Of a DNA stretch of 52,162 nt, positions 13,333 to 20,290 are shown piece by piece. Location of the stretch: IMG/VR virus record IMGVR_UViG_3300043449_000682, positions 1-52,162 of that record. The stretch is one strand, 5' to 3'. The number at the start of each line of letters is the position of its first letter. The first letter of the stretch is position 1. Origin of the DNA: a virus. The notes below the pieces were generated by a model, which saw nothing but the letters and a program-made list of their open reading frames with translations, did no database searches and was not told the DNA's origin. A program made the translations under genes and the position numbers.

Positions 13333-13362
13333 ATTATACGCCCATAACCTGGGAAATGTCAA
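13333..13362 (-). promoter_or_regulatory. Promoter TTGACA-N18-TATAAT, leaderless
   Basis: Minus-strand -35 TTGACA (13357-13362) and -10 TATAAT (13333-13338), 6 nt before ATG 13326. Confidence 0.72.
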
Positions 13363-13471
13363 CTCTATCGTAAAGAATTTTTGGTTTGACATTTTTAGGG
13401 GAAAAGGTTTGTCTATCGTAATTTAATTTAACATTGACATTTTTATGTCCAAATTGCCCTATTTGTCCTGC

Positions 13472-13499
13472 CGGAAAAATTTTATGCATTGCAGTGCAT
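13472..13499 (-). terminator. Terminator after tRNA-Asp
   Basis: Minus-strand hairpin ATGCA-loop-TGCAT (13484-13499) followed by AAAATTTTTCCGG. Ends the DUF932/tRNA-Asp transcript. Confidence 0.65.
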
Positions 13500-13512
13500 A
13501 TTTATTTACTTG

Positions 13513-13586
13513 CGATCCGTACGGGACTTGAACCCGTGACCTCTACCGTGACAGGGTAGCGAACTAACCAACTATTCTAACGGACC
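13513..13586 (-). tRNA. tRNA-Asp (GTC)
   Basis: A 74-nt minus-strand cloverleaf. Acceptor GGTCCGT pairs with ACGGATC, stem CTACC/GGTAG closes loop CTGTCAC (anticodon GTC), and the T arm is CGGGTTCAAGTCCCG. It lies alone, far from the other tRNAs, downstream of the DUF932 gene and before a terminator. Confidence 0.95.
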
Positions 13587-13590
13587 ATGC

Positions 13591-13611
13591 GAGCAGTTTT
13601 AAATCGTGCTC
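13591..13611 (-). repeat. Intercistronic GAGCA/TGCTC hairpin (family member)
   Basis: GAGCAGTTTT...TGCTCAGGA hairpin between the DUF932 stop and tRNA-Asp. Near-identical hairpins occur at 14841-14865, 15562-15584, 16062-16084 and 19467-19489. Here it could be an RNA processing site that frees the tRNA. Confidence 0.5.
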
Positions 13612-13631
13612 AGGATTAATTGTATCAGATG

Positions 13632-14654
13632 CTATGCGAGTTGCATAACATTCTGCACAACTTTCAGCAAACGATTTTTTTCTGCGTTAATTGCAGGGTC
13701 AAATCCTGATGCTGATGCAAGGATAGATTCGTTAGAACCACCACGAGCAGAGCGGTACCAGTCAAGGCGTTCAGTAAGAGCGTTAAATGCACCCCAAGCA
13801 GAACCAGCAATCATGCCATTAAACTCACCTGTGTAGATGTCGTTAATGGTGTCGATTTTGTTTTCCCACTTCTTGAGTGCGCCCTTAGCATCTTTCTCAG
13901 GCTTTGGGTATGCAGCGAGAATGATGTCATTGAAAGACTTAGCATTGACTTCCTTCTCGAACATAGCCTTAGCCATGATGTCGAACTCGTCCATGTAAGC
14001 ATTAGCAAGACCAAGAGTCTCACGAGCAATCTGCACCTTGCCTGATGCAGTCTGAGTGTGGCGAATCTTGAAAGATTGCTTGATGCCCTTATTCTTCTTA
14101 CGACCTACGCCACCAAGAGCAAGGTTAAGAGTGTTAGCGCATACAACACGAACAGGGGTAATAGATGCCTGAATAGCAATAGAACCGTCGTGTGATGTGT
14201 TGATGAGCAAATAAGTTTTTACCTTATCTGCAACACCGCTAGGGTCAAGAACAGTTTCACGCTCTAGTGCAAGAGAGCCGAATACTACACGACCACCCTT
14301 GATTGAGCCAGCAGTTTCCCAACGACCTCCGCCGTCAAGAATGTTGTCACCGAATGAGAATAAATCTTCATTCTGCATTACATGGTAACGCTCACCAACG
14401 ACACCAAGAATGTCGGTCTGCGTGTTGTCAGTAGGATTGGTACGCAATACATACTGATAGTTTTTATCGCTTGTGAGATGTGAGGGGGTTTCCAAATCTT
14501 CCAGACGAACATTCCAACCATTAAGATTAGCAGCAGCCAACATTTCTGATGTGGTTTTTTCTTCTGTAAATACGGTACCCAATCCATGCCAAGCGGGTTC
14601 ACGGAATGATGCAAATGATGCAACGCCGTTTTGTGTTTCGAGGTCATGTGCCAT
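13632..14654 (-). CDS. DUF932 family protein (phage/plasmid-like protein)
   Basis: 340 aa from ATG 14654, which has AAAGGAG 8 nt upstream; a longer frame to 14714 runs through the promoter and is rejected. AWHGLGTVF near residue 25, FSFGDNILDGGGRWETAG, the VVCANTLNLAL segment and the RLDWYRSARGGS tail are characteristic of DUF932, a family of actinophage and plasmid proteins without proven function (a DNA-related early role is often assumed). It has its own TGTCAG-type promoter and is followed by tRNA-Asp. Confidence 0.85.
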   Translation of the reverse strand: MAHDLETQNGVASFASFREPAWHGLGTVFTEEKTTSEMLAAANLNGWNVRLEDLETPSHLTSDKNYQYVLRTNPTDNTQTDILGVVGERYHVMQNEDLFSFGDNILDGGGRWETAGSIKGGRVVFGSLALERETVLDPSGVADKVKTYLLINTSHDGSIAIQASITPVRVVCANTLNLALGGVGRKKNKGIKQSFKIRHTQTASGKVQIARETLGLANAYMDEFDIMAKAMFEKEVNAKSFNDIILAAYPKPEKDAKGALKKWENKIDTINDIYTGEFNGMIAGSAWGAFNALTERLDWYRSARGGSNESILASASGFDPAINAEKNRLLKVVQNVMQLA

Positions 14655-14685
14655 GAGTTTTCTCCTTTTTGTTGTTGATAATTTA

Positions 14686-14707
14686 AGTATACATGGGGGG
14701 TCTGACA
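14686..14707 (-). promoter_or_regulatory. TGTCAG-N10-TATACT promoter (DUF932 gene)
   Basis: Minus-strand TGTCAG (14702-14707), CCCCCC-containing spacer of 10 bp, and TATACT (14686-14691). The leader has a good ribosome binding site. Confidence 0.68.
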
Positions 14708-14813
14708 AATGCAAATCGGGATAGTTAGATATGGTATAAATCGGACATTTTTACGGGGTGTCGTAAATCACATCGTAAACATCAGCGTGTCCGCTTGACA
14801 AGATCAAAAAAGG

Positions 14814-14866
14814 GGCCGGAAAAATTTTGGGAATAAAAAGTGAGCAGTTTACATGGCCATGCTCAG
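14814..14866 (-). terminator. Terminator with TGAGCA/TGCTCA hairpin
   Basis: Minus-strand TGAGCA...TGCTCA hairpin (14841-14865) then CTTTTTATT and AAAATTTTTCCGGCC (14814-14828). Ends the 14917-15348 gene; part of a repeated inter-operon cassette. Confidence 0.55.
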
Positions 14867-14916
14867 GGCCCTCATCCAGTTTAAAGACATTTGACAGGTC
14901 TATTAGTAGCCCCCTA

Positions 14917-15348
14917 CTAAAAATCAATTCTGTCTACACTGGCGGTAAGCCAAGTGATGTTATCAGAATTATATGAAACTGATTCAAAGTCAACATCGTT
15001 AACAATTGATTCTACATCTTCATCGTATGGAACCTGAAGTGTTAGGTTATAGGTGACTGAGACTTCGACTTCAACTTCCTTAGTAAGTTCAAAGCCCATT
15101 ATCTCTGCAATGTCTGTTGCTTGACTTTCTGTAATTGCATCACGCTCTAGTTCTGCCAAGGTCCAGTGCTGCATTCCTTCAACCATACGGTTACGGTCCG
15201 CTGAATCTGAATATGAGCGCTGAGTTACTTTTTGAATCTGTTCTTCTAACTGAGCAATCCGCTGGTCCTTCTGCACAATCTGAGTCTTAAGAAATTCCTC
15301 TGTTGCGTTTACTACGCCTGCAAGTGTTGATAGGTTCTGCTGGTCCAT
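14917..15348 (-). CDS. Hypothetical protein, coiled coil plus beta domain
   Basis: 143 aa. Residues 15-48 form a coiled coil (EEFLKTQIVQKDQRIAQLEE); the C-terminal half is acidic beta structure (VEVEVSVTYNLTLQVPYDED). It has its own promoter with TTGACA, TGTCAG and TATAAT. The layout is familiar from actinophage early regions, but the function is unknown. Confidence 0.68.
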   Translation of the reverse strand: MDQQNLSTLAGVVNATEEFLKTQIVQKDQRIAQLEEQIQKVTQRSYSDSADRNRMVEGMQHWTLAELERDAITESQATDIAEIMGFELTKEVEVEVSVTYNLTLQVPYDEDVESIVNDVDFESVSYNSDNITWLTASVDRIDF

Positions 15349-15378
15349 GGGGGCCTCTTTCTGTTGTTGTTTATATTA

Positions 15379-15408
15379 ATTATACTCGTGGCCACTGACA
15401 ATTGTCAA
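15379..15408 (-). promoter_or_regulatory. Promoter with TTGACA, TGTCAG and TATAAT
   Basis: Minus-strand -35 TTGACA (15403-15408), TGTCAG (15395-15400) 10 bp before TATAAT (15379-15384). TTGACAATTGTCAG is nearly a perfect palindrome and may be an operator. Confidence 0.7.
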
Positions 15409-15610
15409 GGACCCTTGCGGGAGGCAGTTTTGGCTCTTACCTAGGAGGTCTGCTTCTTTGGGGCTGCAGTACCCCTGCTCTATAGTATTTCTGTGATCGC
15501 CCTAATCAGCCTGGCGAAGTCTCCACTCTATTTATTTAGCCACGCATTTCTGTGGTCGTGGTGAGCCTTTTCCCTTCATGCTCAGGAAGTATTATTCTCG
15601 TTATTGAGAA
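15409..15610. other. Gene-free stretch with a repeated hairpin
   Basis: About 200 bp with no start codon leading to a plausible frame. It holds one member of the GAGC hairpin family (15562-15584) and a CAGTACCCCTGCTC segment with short inverted pairs. It may be a leader or a small RNA; I see nothing decisive. Confidence 0.35.
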
Positions 15611-16027
15611 TTATAGGTATTGTGCGATAGACTTCATAGTTGAGGCATTTACTGTTTCCTCATCTGTCATTCGCAAAATAGATAGTGCGTTAGTGATTTC
15701 CTGCTTCATGTTCTTGTATTCCCACTCTGCAAGTCGCTCATGCTCACGCTGAGGCTCTTGTGGGAAGTCTGCGCCTGTTGTATCAACATCAAAGTCAATG
15801 TTGAGTGTGTTAGCCCATGTGCGGTGATTTGTGCGGAAGTTAGAAGCCTTCTTGATGTTAGCAATAGCGTAGTCAGTTAGAGCCTTACGATACTTCTCGT
15901 ATTCCTTCTGATACTTTGCTTCTACTTTTTCCTGATTTGCCATTTGTGTTTCAAGTGTAGCCAACTTAGTTTCAAGTGCCTTGATAACCTTTGGTGTTGC
16001 TACCTTAACTGTGATTGCTCTTGCCAT
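15611..16027 (-). CDS. Hypothetical coiled-coil protein
   Basis: 138 aa from ATG 16027 (AAAAGGAAA upstream; longer frame rejected). A helical coiled coil (LETKLATLETQMANQEKVE) is followed by NFRTNHRTWANTLNIDFDVD and a helical tail. A repeated hairpin (16062-16084) sits between this gene and the one upstream. Family not recognised. Confidence 0.65.
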   Translation of the reverse strand: MARAITVKVATPKVIKALETKLATLETQMANQEKVEAKYQKEYEKYRKALTDYAIANIKKASNFRTNHRTWANTLNIDFDVDTTGADFPQEPQREHERLAEWEYKNMKQEITNALSILRMTDEETVNASTMKSIAQYL

Positions 16028-16100
16028 GTGGGTCGTTTCCTTTTCTGTTAGGGGGTTAGGTTGAGCAGTTTTCATTCATGCTCAGGAATAACTATTTAGA

Positions 16101-16265
16101 CTACTTAGCCGTCCAAGTTGTGTAGCGTGATGAACCATTTACATCTAACTTAACACGAACATTACCATTAGCCTGTGGGTTAATCTCGGTAATGATACCT
16201 GTAACCTTTGACTTCTGTGTTGTGAAAGTGTCGCCTACCTTGTATGTTGCTGTTGCTACTGCCAT
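16101..16265 (-). CDS. Small beta protein, paralogue of 16389-16559
   Basis: 54 aa from ATG 16265. YKVGDTFTTQKSKVTGII, then RVKLDVNG, predicts a compact beta barrel. The same pattern (Y-x-x-G-D-x-F-T-T-x-K) occurs in the upstream gene, so the two are a tandem pair. Function unknown. Confidence 0.65.
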   Translation of the reverse strand: MAVATATYKVGDTFTTQKSKVTGIITEINPQANGNVRVKLDVNGSSRYTTWTAK

Positions 16266-16308
16266 TTGTTTATTTCCTTTTCTGTTAGGGGTTTTTCTGT
16301 ATGTATTA

Positions 16309-16329
16309 AGTGTAACATTTTTTCTGACA
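16309..16329 (-). promoter_or_regulatory. TGTCAG-N9-TACACT promoter
   Basis: Minus-strand TGTCAG (16324-16329) and TACACT (16309-16314), spacing 9; the only family member not at 10. Serves the 16101-16265 gene. Confidence 0.5.
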
Positions 16330-16377
16330 TTTTCCAAATCCATTTACTAATAATCTCAAAATGTGAGACATTATTAG

Positions 16378-16393
16378 TGTGATTTAGGTCACT
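16378..16393. promoter_or_regulatory. CRP/GlxR-like box, one mismatch
   Basis: TGTGA-TTTAGG-TCACT, one base from the perfect palindrome; overlaps the stop codon of the 16389-16559 gene. Confidence 0.45.
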
Positions 16394-16559
16394 TGCTTGT
16401 CTTGACCATAGCGAAGCGGTGTGCGCCATTTGCAAGTTGCAATGAAACTCTAGTTAGTTTAGAATTGATTGGTGTAAAGTTTTTAATTCGTCCTGTTACA
16501 CCTGTCTTGCTTGTTGTGAATAGGTCACCGATTTGGTAAGTGTATCCGTGAAGTGTCAT
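16389..16559 (-). CDS. Small beta protein, paralogue of 16101-16265
   Basis: 56 aa from ATG 16559: YQIGDLFTTSKTGVTGRI and TRVSLQLANG. AAAGGC precedes the ATG. A TATACT box lies 38 bp upstream (16598-16603). The longer frame to 16667 has no signal of its own. A CRP-like box separates it from its paralogue. Function unknown. Confidence 0.65.
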   Translation of the reverse strand: MTLHGYTYQIGDLFTTSKTGVTGRIKNFTPINSKLTRVSLQLANGAHRFAMVKTSK

Positions 16560-16652
16560 TTGGGTCTTGCCTTTCGTTGTGGGGGTTAATTGCTTATAGT
16601 ATAAGTCTAACAGAAAAATGTCAGAAATACCAATTCTAAGGGGGTTTTTGGG

Positions 16653-16668
16653 TGTGTCCTTAATCACA
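16653..16668. promoter_or_regulatory. CRP/GlxR-like box, one mismatch
   Basis: TGTGT-CCTTAA-TCACA, one base from the consensus, between the terminator of the Gp88-like gene and the promoter of the 16389-16559 gene. Confidence 0.4.
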
Positions 16669-16696
16669 TCTTAAAGGCGTGTCCAAACTTGACAAA

Positions 16697-16725
16697 TCAA
16701 AAAAAATCTCCGGCCCTTTCGGGAT
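16697..16725 (-). terminator. Terminator of the Gp88-like operon
   Basis: Minus-strand CCCGAAAGGG hairpin (16714-16723) with CCGG and a run of eight T downstream. Confidence 0.5.
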
Positions 16726-16793
16726 CATTGAATAAGAAATATAAAAAACAATAACCAAAATAAAAATATTATTTGAAGTGAATTCACTCTAAC

Positions 16794-17525
16794 TCATTTC
16801 TTAGTCGCAGAGAATACGACATCACTCTTAGAGTATACACAAAGTGAACAAGAAACGCAAGCAGAGCCTGCATTGCTAATTAATGGAATGCGTTTTGCAT
16901 TTTCAGGACACTTAGCGCCAGGTTTATTTGTTAACGCTTTCATGTCTGCCTGGCCCTCTGCAAAATTCTTAGCAAGGTATGCTAATTTAATTCCATGCTC
17001 AGTTTTTAGACCAATTCCAATTGCTTTGTTTTCACTATCAGTGGAATAATATAAAGATAGATTAGGCTGGTCCTTAAGCATAAGCGCTGCAGATTCTACA
17101 CGAGTGTATACCCAAAATTGTACAAAACGATAATCCATGATTACTTGCTTCCAGGCATATGCATATGTATCGCTAAAGAAATCTCCGTCCCAGTGGATAC
17201 GGAATAGCAATGGTGCGTCTTTCTTTGCACAATCTTTAATAAAATCTACGATCATTTCCTTAAGTAGGATGACCATAGTTTCATAGTCTGCGTCTTTGAG
17301 TAGGTCCCAGTTATGGAGTAGGTTAGTCTTTACTCCTGGGAATATCTTTTCCAATTTACCTGCATAGCAAACAGTCTCGCAGACAGTCGTTGCGCCAGGA
17401 CATGAATAGTTCTTTCCTGCGGGTAGTCCGAAAGTGTTTGCGATACTTGCTTGCTTTCCATTAGGTGTGACAAGGTTAGCCACCTTTCTATCTTTAGAGC
17501 GCAGTAGTTTAGCAGTCAAGGCCAA
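16794..17525 (-). CDS. Gp88-like Cys-rich protein
   Basis: 243 aa. KVANLVTPNGKQASIANTFG and AGKNYSCPGATTVCETVCYA (Cys42, Cys49, Cys53) match the Gp88 family of mycobacteriophages; a C-terminal group (Cys206, Cys223, Cys226, Cys229; ACVSCSLC) completes what looks like a metal or Fe-S site. The biochemical role is not known. TTG 17525 (or TTG 17519) is the start: no ATG/GTG exists and the upstream zinc-ribbon gene overlaps by 17 bp. A terminator follows. Confidence 0.78.
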   Translation of the reverse strand: MALTAKLLRSKDRKVANLVTPNGKQASIANTFGLPAGKNYSCPGATTVCETVCYAGKLEKIFPGVKTNLLHNWDLLKDADYETMVILLKEMIVDFIKDCAKKDAPLLFRIHWDGDFFSDTYAYAWKQVIMDYRFVQFWVYTRVESAALMLKDQPNLSLYYSTDSENKAIGIGLKTEHGIKLAYLAKNFAEGQADMKALTNKPGAKCPENAKRIPLISNAGSACVSCSLCVYSKSDVVFSATKK

Positions 17526-17685
17526 GGCTCATTTCTAACGCAATGTCTTCGTTGTATGTTGCAGACATTTCTTCCAATAGGCAATGGGTGCACATTTCTT
17601 CAACCTCATCGACAGAGTTTTCTTTGCATGAGGGGCAAGTAGTTTCATAGTATTCATCTAGGTATTCATCGTTTTCGAATGTCAT
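17509..17685 (-). CDS. Zinc-ribbon hypothetical protein
   Basis: 58 aa, acidic, with CPSC (residues 17-20) and CTHC (about 32-35). AAAGG lies about 10 nt before the ATG. It precedes and overlaps the Gp88-like gene, so the two are co-expressed and might act together. Function unknown. Confidence 0.62.
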   Translation of the reverse strand: MTFENDEYLDEYYETTCPSCKENSVDEVEEMCTHCLLEEMSATYNEDIALEMSLGLDC

Positions 17686-17701
17686 GGGGGCACGACCTTT
17701 C

Positions 17702-17848
17702 TTAGTTGTTGTTATATTTTAAGTGTAGCATTTCTGACTGACATTTTCTACCCTTGCGAGTATATTTCTTTTTAGAAGGCACGGCAGAGGCAGCGTTGCT
17801 ACGGCGTAGTTCCATAAGCCTGCGTAATTCCTCTGGTGTTTTCTTCAT
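17702..17848 (-). CDS. Small basic hypothetical protein
   Basis: 48 aa, strongly basic (PEELRRLMELRRSNAAS, KKKYTRKGRK). TTGATA-N17-TAAGAT ends 6 nt before ATG 17848 (leaderless). Its 3' end contains the TGTCAG promoter of the next gene. Probably nucleic-acid binding; family unknown. Confidence 0.55.
   Translation of the reverse strand: MKKTPEELRRLMELRRSNAASAVPSKKKYTRKGRKCQSEMLHLKYNNN
17722..17743 (-). promoter_or_regulatory. TGTCAG-N10-TACACT promoter
   Basis: Minus-strand TGTCAG (17738-17743) and TACACT (17722-17727) with 10-bp spacing; drives 17685 and the Gp88-like gene. Confidence 0.6.
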
Positions 17849-17854
17849 ATAATA

Positions 17855-17883
17855 ATCTTAGCACACTAGGGAAAAAATATCAA
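17855..17883 (-). promoter_or_regulatory. Promoter TTGATA-N17-TAAGAT, leaderless
   Basis: Minus-strand -35 TTGATA (17878-17883) and -10 TAAGAT (17855-17860), 6 nt before ATG 17848. Confidence 0.7.
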
Positions 17884-17892
17884 CTTCTTAAA

Positions 17893-17908
17893 TGTGACAA
17901 ATCTCACA
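17893..17908. promoter_or_regulatory. CRP/GlxR-like box (perfect)
   Basis: TGTGA-CAAATC-TCACA, exact consensus, centred about 20 bp upstream of the TTGATA -35 element, a classic activator position. Confidence 0.65.
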
Positions 17909-17935
17909 CTAATCACGACACGCCCGAACGAGCCG

Positions 17936-17966
17936 GAAATTTTTGTGCGGGGAAGCACACAAAAAC
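17936..17966 (-). terminator. Terminator after the 17975-19230 operon
   Basis: Minus-strand TGTGC-TTCCCC-GCACA hairpin (17944-17959) followed by AAATTTCCGGC; A-rich on the other side, so it may work both ways. Confidence 0.6.
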
Positions 17967-17974
17967 TTTTTAAA

Positions 17975-18220
17975 CTATTCTTCTTCTTCTTCAATAAAAA
18001 CATATAACGGAATTGAATCAGTGTAACTATACTGTGTGACTTCTCTTTCACCGAATTCGTTTTCTGTTTGTATGTCGTAGTTATCTCCTGTTGAATCACT
18101 TTCAATAAAAGTAACTTCAACTATGTCGTCACCAATTTTAATTAAATCACCAAGCATTAGTTGGTCTGGTGTTAAATCATCTGCGTGGATCAATTCCATA
18201 GTTTCCATTGTATCAGACAT
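17975..18220 (-). CDS. Acidic hypothetical protein
   Basis: 81 aa, acidic, beta-rich (DLIKIGDDIVEVTFIESDS) with a poly-Glu end (FIEEEEE). Last gene of a six-gene operon; its ATG abuts the preceding stop. Function unknown. Confidence 0.65.
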   Translation of the reverse strand: MSDTMETMELIHADDLTPDQLMLGDLIKIGDDIVEVTFIESDSTGDNYDIQTENEFGEREVTQYSYTDSIPLYVFIEEEEE

Positions 18221-18505
18221 TTAGTCCTCCCAATCAGGTAGCCAGAATGATAAGTGATGCTGTTCAACAATCGCACTTGCAGGGGCTTGAGTTTCTCCAC
18301 GATAGAGAATCTGAAAGTCACCAACCTTTGGCATATCAATCATGCGCTGATAGTCTTCGTCATAGTAGGCGTCGATGGCTTCGATGCATGGCGTTACCAT
18401 TTCTGCGGGGACTGGAGGATAGTGATTACCCTTTAAGTGATAAAGAATCTGAGTCTCAAGGTCCAATACTGTATCCTGAATTCCTAATGCTGTTACTGCT
18501 CCCAT
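18221..18505 (-). CDS. Hypothetical protein
   Basis: 94 aa from ATG 18505 (AAAGGTGG upstream; longer frame rejected). Contains YHLKGNHYPPVPAEMVTPCI and HHLSFWLPDWED. The first domain resembles small phage proteins with a PPVP loop whose function is unknown. TAATG overlap with the upstream gene. Confidence 0.65.
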   Translation of the reverse strand: MGAVTALGIQDTVLDLETQILYHLKGNHYPPVPAEMVTPCIEAIDAYYDEDYQRMIDMPKVGDFQILYRGETQAPASAIVEQHHLSFWLPDWED

Positions 18506-18720
18506 TATGCAACCACCTTTACTGTTCCGTTTCGATAAAATAACTTGGTGTAACACTTGCCTGTTGGCGTGTGCAGATTAACTGTGCGATATTCTTTAGC
18601 CATTCCCCAATCGGTGAATAGAAAGAAGTTCTCCCATGCGCCATATTCTTTTTCATAGCGTTGTGTCCAATGAGGGGCTTCGCCGTCATAGGCACTTGTG
18701 ATTACATATTCATAGTCCAT
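18505..18720 (-). CDS. Hypothetical protein
   Basis: 71 aa, aromatic-rich (YDGEAPHWTQRYEKEYGAWE, TVNLHTPTGKCYTKLFYRNG). TAATG overlaps at both ends place it firmly in the operon. Family not recognised. Confidence 0.65.
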   Translation of the reverse strand: MDYEYVITSAYDGEAPHWTQRYEKEYGAWENFFLFTDWGMAKEYRTVNLHTPTGKCYTKLFYRNGTVKVVA

Positions 18721-18863
18721 TAGTTAGCCTCTTTCGTTGTAAATAGTGCGCCTTCATTAAGTAAGCCTAACTCTAAATTAAATAATTCATCGCTATTGGC
18801 TTGTGCTAAGTCTATCCAACCTGCACCATCGTTGTCCATTCTAAAAATCTCAATGTATCCCAT
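18720..18863 (-). CDS. Small hypothetical protein
   Basis: 47 aa (FRMDNDGAGWIDLAQANSDE), soluble. TAATG overlap with both neighbours. Function unknown. Confidence 0.6.
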   Translation of the reverse strand: MGYIEIFRMDNDGAGWIDLAQANSDELFNLELGLLNEGALFTTKEAN

Positions 18864-19030
18864 TAGTGTTGTTCCTCGCAATCAGTAGAATAATCAAACT
18901 CACAATAGTAGCAACCCATTTGCTCGCCATGCTCTTTGCAGACATAGACAAACTGGCTTTCGTCACAACAAAATTTAATTTCATCTTTAACAAAATAAAA
19001 TTCGTTTTGATCAATGTATTCCTTTATCAT
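18863..19030 (-). CDS. Small Cys-rich protein
   Basis: 55 aa with CC (residues 21-22), CKEH (31-34) and CYYC (40-43) plus a late Cys, a likely zinc fold. TAATG overlap with both neighbours. Function unknown. Confidence 0.6.
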   Translation of the reverse strand: MIKEYIDQNEFYFVKDEIKFCCDESQFVYVCKEHGEQMGCYYCEFDYSTDCEEQH

Positions 19031-19230
19031 TATTCACCAACCTTTACTGCGAGATAGCGGTATGTATCTTTAATTGAATTGTAGGGGCGTACTTGAACGA
19101 AGTATGTATCGCAATCCTTGTACCATACATTATTATTTAATTCAGCGGAGATAATTTCTCCCTGAACAGAGTTAGAGCGATAGGACTTGCCCACTAAGAG
19201 GCTTTCGATAGTATAGACATTTGCTGACAT
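19030..19230 (-). CDS. Small beta protein
   Basis: 66 aa, beta-rich (YFVQVRPYNSIKDTYRYLAV). AAAGGTGAC precedes the ATG. First gene of the six-gene operon, driven by a TGTCAG-type promoter. Function unknown. Confidence 0.63.
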   Translation of the reverse strand: MSANVYTIESLLVGKSYRSNSVQGEIISAELNNNVWYKDCDTYFVQVRPYNSIKDTYRYLAVKVGE

Positions 19231-19262
19231 TAGTTGTCACCTTTCTTTTTCTTGATAATACT

Positions 19263-19284
19263 ATCCTAGCCTATGGGACTGACA
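19263..19284 (-). promoter_or_regulatory. TGTCAG-N10-TAGGAT promoter
   Basis: Minus-strand TGTCAG (19279-19284) and TAGGAT (19263-19268), 10-bp spacing; drives the 19230-17975 operon. Confidence 0.6.
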
Positions 19285-19333
19285 TTTCTCTACTTACTAG
19301 GCAGTAATTCCAAACTTTGAGACGCTCAGGCCA

Positions 19334-19349
19334 TGTGATAAGGGTCACA
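19334..19349. promoter_or_regulatory. CRP/GlxR-like box (perfect)
   Basis: TGTGA-TAAGGG-TCACA, exact consensus, about 70 bp upstream of the -10 of the 19230 operon. The gap 19231-19499 also holds a GGACAT motif, a DnaA box and a terminator but no gene. Confidence 0.65.
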
Positions 19350-19436
19350 CCAAAATGTCCGTTTTGTCTGTCAAATCGACACGCCGTAAACTGTGAAAAT
19401 TTTTCTTTGATCTTAAACATAGTGTTTCCCACACCC

Positions 19437-19445
19437 TGTGGATAA
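19437..19445 (-). other. DnaA box
   Basis: Exact TTATCCACA on the minus strand, beside GGCCGGAAAA in an inter-operon gap. Confidence 0.5.
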
Positions 19446-19452
19446 CTTTCAG

Positions 19453-19489
19453 GGCCGGAAAATTTTTGAGCAGTTTTGAATCTTGCTCA
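19453..19489 (-). terminator. Terminator, TGAGCA/TGCTCA hairpin
   Basis: Minus-strand TGAGCA-loop-TGCTCA (19467-19489) followed by AAAAATTTTCCGGCC. Ends the 20224-19500 operon. Confidence 0.65.
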
Positions 19490-19499
19490 GGATCACAAT

Positions 19500-19625
19500 T
19501 TACTTTTGCAAATCGTTTTTGATTTCTTGCCAATCTTCTTTTAGCATTGGCAACATCATGCGGAATAAAACAAAAACGCTACCAACTAAAAATAGTTGAA
19601 CGATTGTTGTGATTAGTCTATTCAT
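19500..19625 (-). CDS. Small single-pass membrane protein
   Basis: 41 aa from ATG 19625 (GGAGG 6 nt upstream). One span (TIVQLFLVGSVFVLFRM) then a charged tail (KEDWQEIKNDLQK). Overlaps the upstream gene by 8 bp. The type-II-like layout with a charged tail recalls small phage membrane regulators; function unknown. Confidence 0.6.
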   Translation of the reverse strand: MNRLITTIVQLFLVGSVFVLFRMMLPMLKEDWQEIKNDLQK

Positions 19626-19782
19626 TACAAGCCTCCATAAATTTTTCCATTTTGAAATTTGGGTTATCTTCTGCGAACCAAAACGCAAAGTCATCGATTA
19701 AAATATCTAATCGGCAAGTATCGCCTTTTGAGTGCTTTGAAATAATTTTAGCAACCTCTATGTAGTCTTTGCGAGTCATCAT
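19618..19782 (-). CDS. Small hypothetical protein
   Basis: 54 aa (MMTRKDYIEVAKIISKHS, then a FWFAEDNPNF segment). TAATG overlap with the upstream stop. This pattern is common among phage early proteins; function unknown. Confidence 0.62.
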   Translation of the reverse strand: MMTRKDYIEVAKIISKHSKGDTCRLDILIDDFAFWFAEDNPNFKMEKFMEACNE

Positions 19783-20039
19783 TATGCAACCCCCACCAAT
19801 TCTAGGAACATTTCAGTGCCCCCCTCATTGATTACATAGACTTGCTTTTCAATTGAAGCCCAAGACATATCTTCGATGTCTGGCATTAGTTCATCAATTG
19901 CGTCAGTGTTCATTTTGATAAACTGTTCTTTGATTGCAACAATTTGCGGTAGGTAGCGAGAAGTCTCGGCCACCTTTGAAATAAACTGATAGCCCTTATG
20001 TTCAAAAGGGAAGATAGCGAATGCAACTTTGTTAGTCAT
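19782..20039 (-). CDS. Hypothetical protein
   Basis: 85 aa from ATG 20039 (the longer frame to 20291 crosses another gene and the promoter). FAIFPFEHKGYQFISKVAET and IEDMSWASIEKQVYVINEGG are its main segments. TAATG overlap with the upstream gene. Family not recognised. Confidence 0.62.
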   Translation of the reverse strand: MTNKVAFAIFPFEHKGYQFISKVAETSRYLPQIVAIKEQFIKMNTDAIDELMPDIEDMSWASIEKQVYVINEGGTEMFLELVGVA

Positions 20040-20224
20040 TAGAGAGTAGCCTTTCCACGAAGTGTTCCAGAGATTGAGAGAGCGTCGCAAGACACTTTGA
20101 GAGCAACGCCTACTGGCAACTGCTGAGGATACTGCGAGATGAATTGAGCAACTGCACCCTTTGAAGGAAGTGCGATTGATTTTGTTGAGCCATTGAATGA
20201 CTCTAGTTTGATAATGTAGTTCAT
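20039..20224 (-). CDS. Small hypothetical protein, paralogue of 22182-22463
   Basis: 61 aa: IIKLESFNGSTKSI, FISQYPQQLPVGVALKV and a SGTLRGKA end. The C-terminal half of the plus-strand protein at 22182-22463 has the same pattern (GST, LP-x-G-x-A, SG), so the two are related. AAAGGTGG precedes the ATG. First gene of its operon. Confidence 0.62.
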   Translation of the reverse strand: MNYIIKLESFNGSTKSIALPSKGAVAQFISQYPQQLPVGVALKVSCDALSISGTLRGKATL

Positions 20225-20259
20225 GTTGAACCACCTTTCTTTGTTTGTTTGTATAATTA

Positions 20260-20281
20260 AGTATAGCAGGGGGGTCTGACA
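20260..20281 (-). promoter_or_regulatory. TGTCAG-N10-TATACT promoter
   Basis: Minus-strand TGTCAG (20276-20281), spacer ACCCCCCTGC, TATACT (20260-20265); identical over 22 bp to the copy at 21432. Confidence 0.7.
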
Positions 20282-20290
20282 AATTGGGCA

